Below, piece by piece: positions 1-9,632 of a stretch of 64,000 bases of DNA; position 1 is the stretch's first letter; each line of letters opens with the position of its first letter. Under the pieces are notes generated by a model. It was not told the DNA's origin. It ran no database searches and saw only the letters and a list, made by a program, of their open reading frames with translations. A program made the translations under genes and the position numbers. Origin of the DNA: Anaerolineales bacterium (GTDB taxonomy: Bacteria > Chloroflexota > Anaerolineae > Anaerolineales > UBA4823); assembly GCA_003105035.1 (NCBI GenBank), contig PQAL01000024.1, forward strand, positions 62,001 through 126,000, written 5' to 3'.

Positions 1-749
1 AAATTATCACATTGATCTTGTCCGATGTACCTGGTGACCGATTGCATAGCATCGCATCAGGCCCAACCGTGCCAGACCCAACCACATTCGCGGATGCGTA
101 TAAAGTGCTCACGAAATTTGGCATCTTGGACCAGGTTCCAGATTGCGTGTTGAATCACCTTAACGAGGGCCTATCCAGGGAAATCCCTGAGACGCTGAAA
201 CCCGGCAGTTACTACTTTGAGCACACCACTAATCATCTGGTAGGGAGTAACTCACAGCTGGTTACAGCAGCAGCCCAGGTAGCAAATAGCACTGGCTTTA
301 CTACTGAATTACTCCCAGTCATGTTGCATGGAGAAGCCTCCCTGGCAGGCCAGGAACTTGTTGATTATGCGAAATCATTCGGAAAACACACGAAACTCAC
401 TCAACCATTATGCCTGATCGCAGGCGGTGAGACGACCGTAACGGTTAATGGATTGGGTAAGGGTGGGCGTAACCAGGAACTTGTCCTTGGCGCAGTCAAA
501 AGCTTAGCATCGGCAGAAAATCTGATCCTGATCAGCCAGGCCACCGACGGTGGGGATGGTCCAACGGACGCAGCCGGTGCAGTCGCCACGCAGCAGACAT
601 ACCAGCGGGGTTTACAAAAAGCTCTCGATCCGCAATATTACCTGACCAGAAATGACTCATACTCCTATTTTGACTCATTAGATGACCTGATCAAAATAGG
701 CCCGACTTTGACAAACTTGAATGACCTGGTTTTCGTTTTTTCCAGCTAA
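1..749 (+). CDS. Glycerate 2-kinase (MOFRL family), 3' part
   Basis: C-terminal portion of a type-2 glycerate kinase, which phosphorylates D-glycerate with ATP in the cytoplasm. The frame is open to the left edge, and the codons before position 12 read on without a stop, so the true start lies outside the window. About 245 residues are visible. They begin with a conserved LSDVPGD segment followed by an SGPT loop, and later carry a MOFRL domain with GGETTV and GKGGRNQE, the family hallmark of the C-terminal domain. The gene converges on copA with one base between the stop codons. The family call is firm; the substrate (glycerate rather than a related hydroxy-acid) is family knowledge only. Confidence 0.85.
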   Translation, partial: IITLILSDVPGDRLHSIASGPTVPDPTTFADAYKVLTKFGILDQVPDCVLNHLNEGLSREIPETLKPGSYYFEHTTNHLVGSNSQLVTAAAQVANSTGFTTELLPVMLHGEASLAGQELVDYAKSFGKHTKLTQPLCLIAGGETTVTVNGLGKGGRNQELVLGAVKSLASAENLILISQATDGGDGPTDAAGAVATQQTYQRGLQKALDPQYYLTRNDSYSYFDSLDDLIKIGPTLTNLNDLVFVFSS

Positions 750-750
750 A

Positions 751-3183
751 TCAACTGAGTTTTACATTCTTCAATCGGAGACTATTGGTTACCACGAACA
801 CACTGCTGAAGGCCATTGCCCCGGCAGCCAACATCGGGTTCAATAGGCCAACCGCAGCAGCAGGTATCAAGATCACGTTATAGAAGAAGGCCCAGAACAG
901 GTTTTGCTTGATTGTCCGCAGGGTTTTACGCGACAAATTAATTGCCTTGGCCACACCATTGAGATCACCGCTGATTAAGGTAATCGGTGCTGCAGCCATG
1001 GCAATATCCGTGCCGGTACCGATCGCAATCCCCACATCCGCCTGGGCTAGGGCAGGAGCATCGTTAATCCCATCGCCTACCATGGAGACAACTTTTCCCT
1101 TCTCTTGTAACTTCTTCACTTCAGCCGATTTATCTCCTGGCATCACTTCTGCCAGCACAGTTTGAATGCCTACCTGACGGGCAATGCCATGCGCGGTCTG
1201 CTGGTTATCGCCCGTAATCATGGCAACATCTAATTTCATATCCACTAACATGCCAATGGCTTCCTTGGATGAGACCTTGACCGGATCAGCGATCCCGAAG
1301 GCACCTTTTAATTTTCCATCAATGGCGACAAGCACAACCGTTTTGGCTTCATTTTGCAGGCGGTCGATCGTTTCCACTCCAGATGCAATGTCAACCCCGG
1401 ACGTTTCCAACAATTTTTTGTTTCCAACTAATACCTGGCTGCCACCTATCATCCCCTTAACGCCCATGCCTGTCTCAGTGGAAAAACCATCCGGTACCTC
1501 AAGAGAGAGGTTTCGTTGTCCAGCTTCTGCGACAATGGCTTCACCCAAGGGGTGCTCACTGGCATTTTCCAGCGAAGCAGCCAGGCGGAGGAGAGAATCT
1601 TCTTCCACTTGCTGATTGATATGATCGACAAACGTAATAAAATCGGTGACTATCGGCTGACCCTTGGTTATTGTGCCGGTCTTATCAAACACAACGGTAT
1701 CGATTTTTCCAGTCTGCTCGAGAGCTTCACCGGAACGTAGCAGGATGCCTTGCTCTGCACCCTTGCCAGTCCCAACCATGACCGCGGTGGGTGTGGCCAG
1801 GCCCATAGCACATGGACACGCGATTACCAATACTGCTACCATATTAATCAGGGCACGCGTGAACAGGTCTACGTCTGAGTTAGCAGGCAGGGGGATAATG
1901 AAATACCACACCAAAAAAGTGATTGCGGCAATACCGATCACTGCCGGGACGAATATTTCAGAAACTCGATCTGCAAGTTTCTGGATGGGTGCTTTACTCC
2001 CCTGGGCTTCTTCAACAAGGCGGATGATCTGAGCTAGGGCAGTTTCCTTACCCACCCTGGTAGCTTCAAATTTTAGAATACCAAGTTTGTTTAATGTCGC
2101 CCCAATTACCTGATCTCCAGATTTCTTCTCTACAGGTAATGATTCGCCTGTCAGCATGGATTCATCGACCGAGGAATGGCCTTCGATGACCACCCCATCG
2201 ACCGGAACCTTCTCGCCAGGTTTGACCTGAACAATATCACCAATTTTTACCTCATCTACGGGCACTTCCAGCTCTTCACCATCACGGATGACATGAGCTG
2301 TCTTCGCCCGTAGCTCCATTAGCTTTTTTATAGCTTCACTCGTTCGCCCTTTAGCTTTAGCCTCCAGGTACTTGCCAAGCTTAATCAAGGTGATGATGAC
2401 AGCAGAGGTTTCAAAATAAACATGGCCTGGCAGGAAGCCTATGGTCACAAATATCGAATAGAAATATGCGACAGATGATCCCATGGCGATCAGGACATCC
2501 ATATTGGCAGAACGATTCCGTAATGATTTATATGCACCCACGTAATACTGCCACCCAACGTAAAACTGAACCGGTGTGGCAAGCAGGAACATGACCCAAT
2601 TCACCCAAGCTGCATCAGACCAGGCAGGCATCAAGATATCCCGTACCATGGAAAGGATGAAAAGTGGGACGGTGAAAATTAGGCCGGTGATCAGCAAACG
2701 CCGTTGCTGGTCAATTTCATGCTGGCGTGCGATCTGCTCTGCATCTTCAGCTTCAGCACCTGTCTCAACGACTTCGAATCCGGTGGATTTGATCACCCTG
2801 CGTAGTTCATTTTGGCTGACGATCGTGGGAATGTACGTTATTCTGGCGTGCTCGGTAGTGATGCTGACATTAGCCTCAAGGACACCCTCAATTTTGGTGA
2901 CCGCTTTCTCGATCCGGCGTGCATCATTGTCGTCGCTCATGCGTCGTATCAGCAGATCAGCTTCACCTGTGGCAACGCCGTAGCCCGCTTTATTCACGCG
3001 CTGGATCAAGCTCTCGAGAGGTGAGAGTGAGGGATCAAATTCGACGGTCGCCCTCTCAGACGATAAATTGACATTCGCGACTGTCACACCTTTTTCCTTC
3101 TTAAGGTTTCTCTCCACAGTCGCTACGCAATTTGCGCATGTCATCCCTGTTATTGGGAGAATCACCTGTTTAGTATCGGTCAT
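751..3183 (-). CDS. copA: Copper-exporting P1B-type ATPase
   Basis: Membrane Cu(I) exporter of 810 residues, normal for the family. An N-terminal heavy-metal-associated domain carries GMTCANC (Cys16 and Cys19). A second HMA-like domain at about residues 75-145 has lost its CxxC. Then come the transmembrane segments, the TGES actuator loop, the CPC metal site in a membrane helix (IACPCAMGL), the phosphorylated aspartate in DKTGT, the SEHPLG motif of the nucleotide-binding domain and the GDGINDAP hinge. It is the last gene of csoR-copZ-copA on the minus strand. A 15-bp perfect stem-loop separates it from copZ, and GGAGACC precedes the ATG. Expression is probably copper-induced through CsoR. Confidence 0.96.
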   Translation of the reverse strand: MTDTKQVILPITGMTCANCVATVERNLKKEKGVTVANVNLSSERATVEFDPSLSPLESLIQRVNKAGYGVATGEADLLIRRMSDDNDARRIEKAVTKIEGVLEANVSITTEHARITYIPTIVSQNELRRVIKSTGFEVVETGAEAEDAEQIARQHEIDQQRRLLITGLIFTVPLFILSMVRDILMPAWSDAAWVNWVMFLLATPVQFYVGWQYYVGAYKSLRNRSANMDVLIAMGSSVAYFYSIFVTIGFLPGHVYFETSAVIITLIKLGKYLEAKAKGRTSEAIKKLMELRAKTAHVIRDGEELEVPVDEVKIGDIVQVKPGEKVPVDGVVIEGHSSVDESMLTGESLPVEKKSGDQVIGATLNKLGILKFEATRVGKETALAQIIRLVEEAQGSKAPIQKLADRVSEIFVPAVIGIAAITFLVWYFIIPLPANSDVDLFTRALINMVAVLVIACPCAMGLATPTAVMVGTGKGAEQGILLRSGEALEQTGKIDTVVFDKTGTITKGQPIVTDFITFVDHINQQVEEDSLLRLAASLENASEHPLGEAIVAEAGQRNLSLEVPDGFSTETGMGVKGMIGGSQVLVGNKKLLETSGVDIASGVETIDRLQNEAKTVVLVAIDGKLKGAFGIADPVKVSSKEAIGMLVDMKLDVAMITGDNQQTAHGIARQVGIQTVLAEVMPGDKSAEVKKLQEKGKVVSMVGDGINDAPALAQADVGIAIGTGTDIAMAAAPITLISGDLNGVAKAINLSRKTLRTIKQNLFWAFFYNVILIPAAAVGLLNPMLAAGAMAFSSVFVVTNSLRLKNVKLS

Positions 3184-3201
3184 ATGGTCTCCACAAACGA
3201 A

Positions 3202-3250
3202 AATTACGCAATATGCTCCATCTATCCCAACCTGGGCATATTGCGTAATT
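3202..3250 (-). repeat. 15-bp perfect stem-loop between copZ and copA
   Basis: The arms 3202-3216 and 3236-3250 are perfect inverted complements (aattacgcaatatgc / gcatattgcgtaatt) around a 19-base loop. On the minus strand this lies just after the copZ stop and about 20 bases before the copA start. There is no long T-run after it, so it looks more like an RNA processing or stability element than a plain terminator. Confidence 0.7.
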
Positions 3251-3269
3251 CATGATGAATTTCAGCGAA

Positions 3270-3479
3270 TTAACCCACAGAGGGATAATCAATCGAAGTC
3301 AATAACTCTTTTATCTTTTGTTCACTGGCAGGTGGCTCAAATTCGATGGTGGCATTCCGTAGATTAAGGTCTGCCTTGACAGACTTGACACCCGGTAACT
3401 CAATTAACTCTGACTGGATGGTGTGCACACAATGCCCACAGTGAATATTTGGGATTGAGTAGGTAACTTTAGACGTCAT
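3270..3479 (-). CDS. copZ: Copper chaperone, HMA domain protein
   Basis: Small cytoplasmic Cu(I) chaperone of 69 residues made of one heavy-metal-associated domain. The metal-binding loop is IHCGHC (Cys14 and Cys17), where CopZ proteins usually have MxCxxC. The usual beta-alpha-beta pattern follows, with LPGVKSVKADL. It is likely to pass copper to CopA, encoded next on the same strand, and CsoR is encoded directly upstream. An AGGAG ribosome site stands before the ATG. The size and operon place match CopZ. Its metal could in principle be another soft ion, but the CsoR and CopA neighbours favour copper. Confidence 0.9.
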   Translation of the reverse strand: MTSKVTYSIPNIHCGHCVHTIQSELIELPGVKSVKADLNLRNATIEFEPPASEQKIKELLTSIDYPSVG

Positions 3480-3497
3480 ATGTTTTCTCCTTGTGAT

Positions 3498-3764
3498 TTA
3501 AGTAAATTTTTTCATTTCAAAAACATCCGCAATTTCTGCTAATACCCGCTCTCTTTCATCGGGGTTTTCCCCTCTCACTGCAGTTATGAGGCACGAATGT
3601 AAGTGTCCCTCCAGGATGATTCCGCTCACCTTATCCAACGCTGCCTGAACGGCATGAATCTGCTTGATCACGTCGATGCAATAGGTGTCGTTTTCGACCA
3701 TTTGTTCGATGCCACGCACATGGCCTTCTATGTTTTTTAATCTTTTTACCACGTCGTCATCCAT
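3498..3764 (-). CDS. csoR: CsoR-family copper-sensing repressor
   Basis: All-alpha metal-sensing repressor of 88 residues from the CsoR/RcnR family. The Cu(I) ligand pattern of true CsoR is visible: Cys29, His54 and Cys58 (HLHSC), with the same His-x3-Cys spacing as in known copper sensors. In that family metal-free protein binds an operator with G/C tracts, and Cu(I) releases it. It heads the csoR-copZ-copA operon. A consensus promoter and a palindrome of the CsoR type lie just before its start, so it probably represses its own operon. Confidence 0.93.
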   Translation of the reverse strand: MDDDVVKRLKNIEGHVRGIEQMVENDTYCIDVIKQIHAVQAALDKVSGIILEGHLHSCLITAVRGENPDERERVLAEIADVFEMKKFT

Positions 3765-3775
3765 TTACGCCTGCC

Positions 3776-3799
3776 TACCCCCCCCTTAGGGGTGGGGTA
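3776..3799 (-). promoter_or_regulatory. Probable CsoR operator
   Basis: An imperfect palindrome of the form TACCCC...CCTTAGG...GGGGTA lies between the csoR -10 box and its start codon. Known CsoR operators have the same TACCC/GGGTA ends with a G/C tract centre. It would cover the transcription start. Confidence 0.75.
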
Positions 3800-3804
3800 T
3801 TTAT

Positions 3805-3832
3805 ATTATACTAATAATATCAACTTTGTCAA
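3805..3832 (-). promoter_or_regulatory. csoR-copZ-copA promoter
   Basis: Read on the minus strand, TTGACA (3827-3832) and TATAAT (3805-3810) are both perfect consensus boxes separated by 16 bases. The start of transcription would fall inside the operator at 3776-3799. Confidence 0.85.
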
Positions 3833-3866
3833 GAGTATTTACTTGACTGATGTATGGGATTTAGAA

Positions 3867-6800
3867 CTACACCCCGAACTCTTCCCCCAGTTCGTCCATG
3901 TGCAGGCTGATCACCTGGCTGGCAGAATCACGCCCCATGGTAACGCCATAAATAATGCTGGCTGCCTGTACGGTATTGCGATTATGGGTGATGATAATAA
4001 ATTGAGTTTTTTCACTTAGTTCTGTAAGCAAATCACGAAATCTGCCTACATTCGCTTCATCTAGCATTGCATCCACTTCGTCAAGGATACAGAAAGGCGT
4101 TGGTGATACTCTGAGCAATGCAAATATTAAAGCTGTGGCGGTCAAGCTTCTCTCACCCCCTGACAGCAGTGATAACCCCTGTTCGCGCCTGCCGGGCAGA
4201 CGCGCTTCAATATCGATCCCTGTTTCGGTCATGTTACCAGGGTCAGTTAATGCCAGGCGAGCAGAGCCACCCCCAAATAGCCTGGTGAAGATCTCTTTAA
4301 ACTCCTGGGCGACGGCATCAAATGTACGCAGGAATTCCCTTTCCATCAGCAGGTCCAGCTCAGCAATAACCTCGCGGATATCTGCTTCCGCTCTGGTAAG
4401 ATCATCAACCTGGGAGGTGAGGAACTCGTACCGTTCCTTAACTTCCTTGAATTCGCTCTCTGCTTCAGGATTGATGGCTCCCATCCTGCGGATCTGGGCT
4501 TTCTGCTGCCGGATGCTTTCCTCCAGCTCAGGAGATAACTGTTCAACTTTAGGCAATCTTTCGACCATCCCATCCAGCGGAAGGGGTTTAGGCCCGGAAA
4601 CAGTGTCGGTATACTCAAATGCTACCAGGCCAAAATCATCTTCAATATGTCCACGCAAGGTTTCGAACGACTCCTGGTGATGAGCCAGGCTGATCTTTGC
4701 TTGCGTATATTGCGTTTCAGCACCACGTAAAACTTGGCGGGCCTCACTATCGCTGGACAACAGGCTGTTGTGCTCAAGCTCCAGGTGGTCGAGCTCTTTC
4801 TCCAATGGATCAACCTTCTTGGTTAATTCATCGATCTTCTGACTAATTTCACCTTCATCTTCTGATGACAGGTTGATTTTTTCATCCAACGATTTGATCT
4901 CTGCATCCAGTTGAAATTCCCTATCAGTCAGACTGTCAATATCGGCTTTCAATTGTCCCATGCGCCTGGTCTTGTCGAGCTGACGGTTACGGGCATCTAC
5001 CAGGGCCTGCTCGATGACCGCTGTATTGGTATTCCAATAGGCATTTTGAGCCTGTAGTTCTTCCAAGGGCAGCTCATTCAGCGCGCCCGCTTGCTGATCT
5101 CTATCACGCTTGATTGTCCTTGCTTCAACCTGTAGAATACCTGCTTCTGCTTTCAGGTTGGCTTTTTCATCAGTCTCATTTTGTATATCTTGTTGAAGCT
5201 GGGCTTTTTGATCCTGGTGCCATTGCAGGGTACGCTGGAGCTTCTCAACCAGCATTTCAAGCTGGTGAGTTTCTTGATTAGTGTTTTTTTCACTTTCGCT
5301 GGCAATTTTGTGACGTTCCTTGGTCGCTTTTTCCTCTTGCAGTGCAGTATTCAGTTTCTGTTCGATTACAGCCTGTTTTGCTTCATAACCGTTGACCAGA
5401 TTAACCGCTTTTTCCAGGACCGATTTACTCTCCCGGCGTTGGCGAGGCCTGACGAGAAGAGCTTTTCGGGATGCCCCTTTGATAATCGGCCCACTCGAAA
5501 GGTAGACTTCACCATTCAATGTAACCAGGCGGAAATTTGGAACCTTCCTCCAGTTACCTGATGAAAGGATGTCCCGCGCGGTTTTCCGATCCTTGACAAC
5601 AATCACCTGACCCAATAATAGGTCGATAACCGGCATTAAACTAGGATCGGCTTTGATTAATTTGGCGGCGACACCGATGATCTGGCTTGGATCAACGGGG
5701 GCTTTCTCTAAATCCAGCGAGATCGGTTTAGATTGCGCGATAGCATCCAGCGGAAAAAGTGAGCCTCTTACTGTATCACTTTCGATCAGGTCCAGTGCTC
5801 GATCACTTTGGCTGAGTGTTTCAATCACCAGGGAATCAACATATTCACCAAGCACTGCAGCAATGGCGGATTCATATTCTTCTGGGACGGTCAGGATATT
5901 TCCCAAAGAACCTACAGCCCCATCCAGCCGCTTTTCTTTCACAGCCTGCAACAGAATCCGTGCACCTTCTTCATAGCCGGTCAGGTTTTTATCCGCCTCT
6001 TCCAAGACGCTGATCTCTGCTTGGACCTTGGCAACCGATGCCTTCTGGCTGGATATCTTTTCAGAGATATCTTTACGACCCAGTTCCAAAACACTAATCC
6101 GTTCCTGGACGGCGGAAAGCTCAGCCTGGATTGCTCGACTTGCTTTCACCTTCTCGTCTTTGGTTCGGACAAATATTGCATAGCGTCCCTGAGCGGCGTT
6201 TAGCTCATCCTGGGCAGTGGACACATCTCGGTCGAGCTTTAATATTGAGGTTTGGAGCTGAGCGATATGATTTTCTTTCTCGATAATACGGGCTTCAAGC
6301 TGTGTTGACTTAGCTGTGAGGCGTTGGATCGCACCATCCAATTCTTCTATTTGTCTTTCCAATTTTAAGCGGTCAACCTGCCGCGCCGAAAGTGCCTCAG
6401 CAGACTCGATGGCAGATTGGCGGGCTTCACCAAGCTCCTGTTCCAATTGCTTCAAGTCCAGATTGGCTATTTCGAGCTGATCTTTCTGCCTGGCGAGTTC
6501 TTCCTCGATCTTGAGCTTATCGACGGACAGCTGCTCGCGCTGCTCAATGAGCAGGCGTGATCGCTCAATACTCACTGCTTGCTCACGGCTTAAGACTTCA
6601 CTTTTCTGATGTAGAATGGTCAGCTTCTGATGTGAAGCATTTAAATGACCACGCACCTCGTTAATTTGTGTACGAAAGGAGTGCAGCTTTTTATCCAGGT
6701 CAAGCTGCGACTCTTGCACCTTGAGTAAGACTGCTTCCTTCTGTTTGGCGTCGATCTGAGCTGCAACCAATTCAGCCTGGGATTTATGCCAATGGTATCC

Positions 6801-7496
6801 ATACCATTCATGCAGAACCACCTTTAGATCTGCCTTCATCTGGTTGTACTCTTGGGCTCGTTTTGCTTGCCTCTCCAGGCTGCGTAAACGAGGCTGGAGC
6901 TCTGCCAAAATATCTTGGACGCGTTCCAAATTTCGTTTGGTATTCTCAAGGCGCTTGAGCGATTCCTCCCTGCGTGAGCGGTGTAAACCAATTCCAGCAG
7001 CTTCCTCAAATAATCGCCGTCTCTCTTCGGCTTTCAATGCTAAAGCGGCATCGACCAACCCCTGGCCGATGATCGTATAGGTACGCTCTGCCAATCCTGA
7101 CTTAGCCAATACTTCCGAAACGTCTTTTAGCCTGACACGTTGCCCATTTAATAGGTATTCATTCTCTCCATCGCGATATGCCCGGCGGGTGATCCCCACT
7201 TCGGTGAAATCGATGGGCAACCAGCCATCGCTGTTATCAAATACGACCGTCGCTGAAGCCATACCGGCTCTTGGACGATTTTCCGAACCCGAAAAGATCA
7301 TATCCTCGGTTTTTTTCGCCCTGAGCAGACCAAATGACTGTTCCCCCAACACCCACCTTAGTGCATCGGCAATATTGGATTTTCCAGATCCGTTGGGTCC
7401 CACGATGGCGGTGATCCCATCAGAGAAGAGGAATTCGCTTCTAGAGGCAAAGGTCTTATATCCGTGCAGCTCAAATGATTTTAATCTGGCAGGCAT
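3867..7496 (-). CDS. smc: Chromosome segregation ATPase Smc
   Basis: Condensin-type SMC protein of 1209 residues, the normal length. The N-terminal ATPase half carries Walker A (GPNGSGKSN). A long coiled coil rich in Glu, Lys and Gln follows, then a hinge near the middle (about residues 510-670), a returning coiled coil, and a C-terminal half with the ABC signature LSGGERS and Walker B CILDEVDAMLD. It compacts and helps separate chromosomes, with ScpA and ScpB as usual partners (neither is in this window). It starts four bases after the rnc stop, so the two genes are likely cotranscribed. The smc-rnc pair is a common bacterial arrangement. Confidence 0.97.
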   Translation of the reverse strand: MPARLKSFELHGYKTFASRSEFLFSDGITAIVGPNGSGKSNIADALRWVLGEQSFGLLRAKKTEDMIFSGSENRPRAGMASATVVFDNSDGWLPIDFTEVGITRRAYRDGENEYLLNGQRVRLKDVSEVLAKSGLAERTYTIIGQGLVDAALALKAEERRRLFEEAAGIGLHRSRREESLKRLENTKRNLERVQDILAELQPRLRSLERQAKRAQEYNQMKADLKVVLHEWYGYHWHKSQAELVAAQIDAKQKEAVLLKVQESQLDLDKKLHSFRTQINEVRGHLNASHQKLTILHQKSEVLSREQAVSIERSRLLIEQREQLSVDKLKIEEELARQKDQLEIANLDLKQLEQELGEARQSAIESAEALSARQVDRLKLERQIEELDGAIQRLTAKSTQLEARIIEKENHIAQLQTSILKLDRDVSTAQDELNAAQGRYAIFVRTKDEKVKASRAIQAELSAVQERISVLELGRKDISEKISSQKASVAKVQAEISVLEEADKNLTGYEEGARILLQAVKEKRLDGAVGSLGNILTVPEEYESAIAAVLGEYVDSLVIETLSQSDRALDLIESDTVRGSLFPLDAIAQSKPISLDLEKAPVDPSQIIGVAAKLIKADPSLMPVIDLLLGQVIVVKDRKTARDILSSGNWRKVPNFRLVTLNGEVYLSSGPIIKGASRKALLVRPRQRRESKSVLEKAVNLVNGYEAKQAVIEQKLNTALQEEKATKERHKIASESEKNTNQETHQLEMLVEKLQRTLQWHQDQKAQLQQDIQNETDEKANLKAEAGILQVEARTIKRDRDQQAGALNELPLEELQAQNAYWNTNTAVIEQALVDARNRQLDKTRRMGQLKADIDSLTDREFQLDAEIKSLDEKINLSSEDEGEISQKIDELTKKVDPLEKELDHLELEHNSLLSSDSEARQVLRGAETQYTQAKISLAHHQESFETLRGHIEDDFGLVAFEYTDTVSGPKPLPLDGMVERLPKVEQLSPELEESIRQQKAQIRRMGAINPEAESEFKEVKERYEFLTSQVDDLTRAEADIREVIAELDLLMEREFLRTFDAVAQEFKEIFTRLFGGGSARLALTDPGNMTETGIDIEARLPGRREQGLSLLSGGERSLTATALIFALLRVSPTPFCILDEVDAMLDEANVGRFRDLLTELSEKTQFIIITHNRNTVQAASIIYGVTMGRDSASQVISLHMDELGEEFGV

Positions 7497-7499
7497 GTT

Positions 7500-8219
7500 T
7501 TATCTGATCCCTAATTTTTCGAGCGCATTTTTGGCAGCAATCTTGGCTGCAGCTTGTTTACTATGCCCCGAGCCGTGACCGTACTCGATTCCGTCAATAA
7601 GGACTTCAACCTCGAAATATTTGTCATGATCTGGGCCTGAATCGCCCACGGTTTTATAAACCGGGGTTCCAAAGCCTTTCGATTGTGACCATTCTTGTAA
7701 TATGCTCTTCGGATGGTGTTCGACTTGATCGATCATGATCCGTTTCACCGCTGGTTCGATGATTGGATCCATGAATTTCCAGACATCATCCATATCATGG
7801 TCGAGATAAAGCGCTCCAACCAATGCTTCGAATGTCGAACCAAGCAGTGGGATACGATCGCGCCCGCCATTTTCAGCTTCGCCATGACCTAACCGCATGG
7901 CTGCTCCCAGATTTATGTCTCCAGCAAATTGCGCCAGTTGTTCATTACCAACCAGGGCTGCCCGGAGCCTGGTCAGCTGGCCTTCAGCCATTTCTGGGAA
8001 GCGATGGTAGAGCCAGGCAGCCACCAGGAAATCCAAAACGGCATCACCAAGAAACTCGAGGCGCTCGTTGTCCTCGATGGCATCCTTGTGCTCATTGTAA
8101 TAAGATCGGTGGGTGAGGGCGCGAGACAACAATCCAATGTTATTAAATTTGATGCCAATACGTTGAGAAAAATCCAGTGGAGATTCTTCGGGTTGACTGC
8201 TCCCTGGGAGATATTCCAT
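7500..8219 (-). CDS. rnc: Ribonuclease III
   Basis: Double-strand-specific endoribonuclease of 239 residues used in rRNA and mRNA processing. The signature NERLEFLGDAVLD, which holds catalytic acidic residues, is present near residue 50. The last 70 residues form a double-stranded-RNA-binding domain ending in SGHSKQAAAKIAAKNAL. AGGAG precedes the ATG. It is the first gene of the rnc-smc unit. The 210 bases before it contain no gene, only a short direct repeat and a possible TATAAT on the minus strand. Confidence 0.96.
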   Translation of the reverse strand: MEYLPGSSQPEESPLDFSQRIGIKFNNIGLLSRALTHRSYYNEHKDAIEDNERLEFLGDAVLDFLVAAWLYHRFPEMAEGQLTRLRAALVGNEQLAQFAGDINLGAAMRLGHGEAENGGRDRIPLLGSTFEALVGALYLDHDMDDVWKFMDPIIEPAVKRIMIDQVEHHPKSILQEWSQSKGFGTPVYKTVGDSGPDHDKYFEVEVLIDGIEYGHGSGHSKQAAAKIAAKNALEKLGIR

Positions 8220-8429
8220 ACTTTCTACTCCTGCGAACTCAGGGAGCGCCAGACGCTCTGCGACTGCCGAGTATCTGGCGATCCATTAGTTCAAATTATT
8301 AGTTCAAAGGTTCAATGGTGATATTATAAGCGAAATCTCATTCCGATATTTGGAAACCAACGACTATCTTTTCATAGATGTATATGCGAGATATACGAAA
8401 TTAACTAGCGAATAGCCTGTAAATGCGAA

Positions 8430-9149
8430 TTACTCCCCTCGCTGGGGGATATACTCACCTTCGACCCATTCTTCACCGTCGGTACTGACCTCTTTTTTCC
8501 AGATCGGCACAATCTCCTTCAGGCGGTCGATGCCATAACGGGTAGCTTCGAAGACGCCTGAATCTCGATGGGAAGCTGAACAAGCAACAATGACACTCAC
8601 CGTTCCTGGTAGCAGGTGACCCACCCTCTGTACCATGGCGATACCTTCTACTTCCTTCCATCTTGAACGAATCTCCGTGCAGATCTGGTGCATTTTTTGT
8701 TTCGCCATCGCCTCATATGCTTCATACTCAAGATGTTCCGTTTGCTTGCCCACACCCCGGCTCGTTTTTCCCCTGACAGTACCCGAAAAAATGCACACAG
8801 CCCCGGTGGTGGCAGAAGTCAGAGCAGCGTTAATCTGGTTGATGTCGATTTCGTGCTCCACGATCGAAATAATTGTCGGTGGGTTGTTATCTGGAACAAC
8901 GCCACCGCTTACAGGTGGAAACATGGCGATCTCGGCCTGGTCAGGAACCTCATCCTCATCGAAGGCAAACTCGTGGTTCAAGGCGACGATCACCGTTTCC
9001 ATGCTTTGTTTCAACCCTGGGTATTGTTGCAGGACAAGTTGCTTAATATCAGAGATATGGGCTCCGGGTGGGTATTCCAGGGTCGCTTTGGACACGCCTG
9101 CCTTGTCGCGCAGGGTGGCAAAGAATAGCACGCGGGCTTGATTACTCAT
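8430..9149 (-). CDS. Molybdopterin synthase, fused MoaD-MoaE
   Basis: Single chain joining the small (MoaD) and large (MoaE) subunits of molybdopterin synthase, which puts two sulfurs into cyclic pyranopterin to make molybdopterin. Residues 1-83 are a ubiquitin-like MoaD domain ending in SGG. Residues from about 90 on are MoaE, with [15 protein letters not shown] and PIWKKE. In separate MoaD the terminal Gly-Gly must be free to carry the thiocarboxylate, so the chain presumably needs cutting after Gly83, as described for mycobacterial MoaX. I chose the ATG at 9149, whose ATGAGTAA overlaps the moaC stop. An in-frame ATG five codons upstream is possible. Confidence 0.9.
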   Translation of the reverse strand: MSNQARVLFFATLRDKAGVSKATLEYPPGAHISDIKQLVLQQYPGLKQSMETVIVALNHEFAFDEDEVPDQAEIAMFPPVSGGVVPDNNPPTIISIVEHEIDINQINAALTSATTGAVCIFSGTVRGKTSRGVGKQTEHLEYEAYEAMAKQKMHQICTEIRSRWKEVEGIAMVQRVGHLLPGTVSVIVACSASHRDSGVFEATRYGIDRLKEIVPIWKKEVSTDGEEWVEGEYIPQRGE

Positions 9150-9621
9150 TGATGACATCCCCACTCTGACCGCCGGTCTTTTTTATCAGGCGGATATTCT
9201 GGATGCGCATGGTCTTTTCTACAGCCTTGGCCATATCATAGATGGTTAAGCCAGCCACAGCCACAGCCGTCAGGGCTTCCATTTCAACACCGGTTTTTGC
9301 GATCGTTTTAACGGTAGCGCAAATCCGAATCCCTGACAAGTTATCGTCAGGGGTTAATTCAACCTGAATATCGTGCAGCGGTAGCGGATGACACATGGGG
9401 ATCAACTCTGCGGTCCGCTTGGCAGCCATAATACCTGCCACCTGGGCAGTGTTCAGGACATCCCCCTTTTTGATTAAGCCGGCACGGATCAGCTCAAGCG
9501 TTTTGGGCTGCATGACTACTTCACCGCCAGCGATCGCTACCCGCTCCGTTACGTCTTTATTACTGACATCAACCATCCTGGCACGTCCAGTTTCATCCAA
9601 ATGGGTTAATTCCTGTTTCAT
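9142..9621 (-). CDS. moaC: Cyclic pyranopterin monophosphate synthase
   Basis: Second enzyme of molybdenum cofactor synthesis, acting after the radical-SAM MoaA to form cyclic pyranopterin monophosphate. About 159 residues, standard size. Conserved blocks seen are [20 protein letters not shown] and [12 protein letters not shown], and the end carries [10 protein letters not shown] take the ATG at 9621 because GAGG stands nine bases before it. A GTG at 9636 overlapping the mtnA stop is less likely. It sits between mtnA and moaD-moaE on the minus strand. moaA is not in the window. Confidence 0.95.
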   Translation of the reverse strand: MKQELTHLDETGRARMVDVSNKDVTERVAIAGGEVVMQPKTLELIRAGLIKKGDVLNTAQVAGIMAAKRTAELIPMCHPLPLHDIQVELTPDDNLSGIRICATVKTIAKTGVEMEALTAVAVAGLTIYDMAKAVEKTMRIQNIRLIKKTGGQSGDVINE

Positions 9622-9632
9622 AGCTTTAGACC

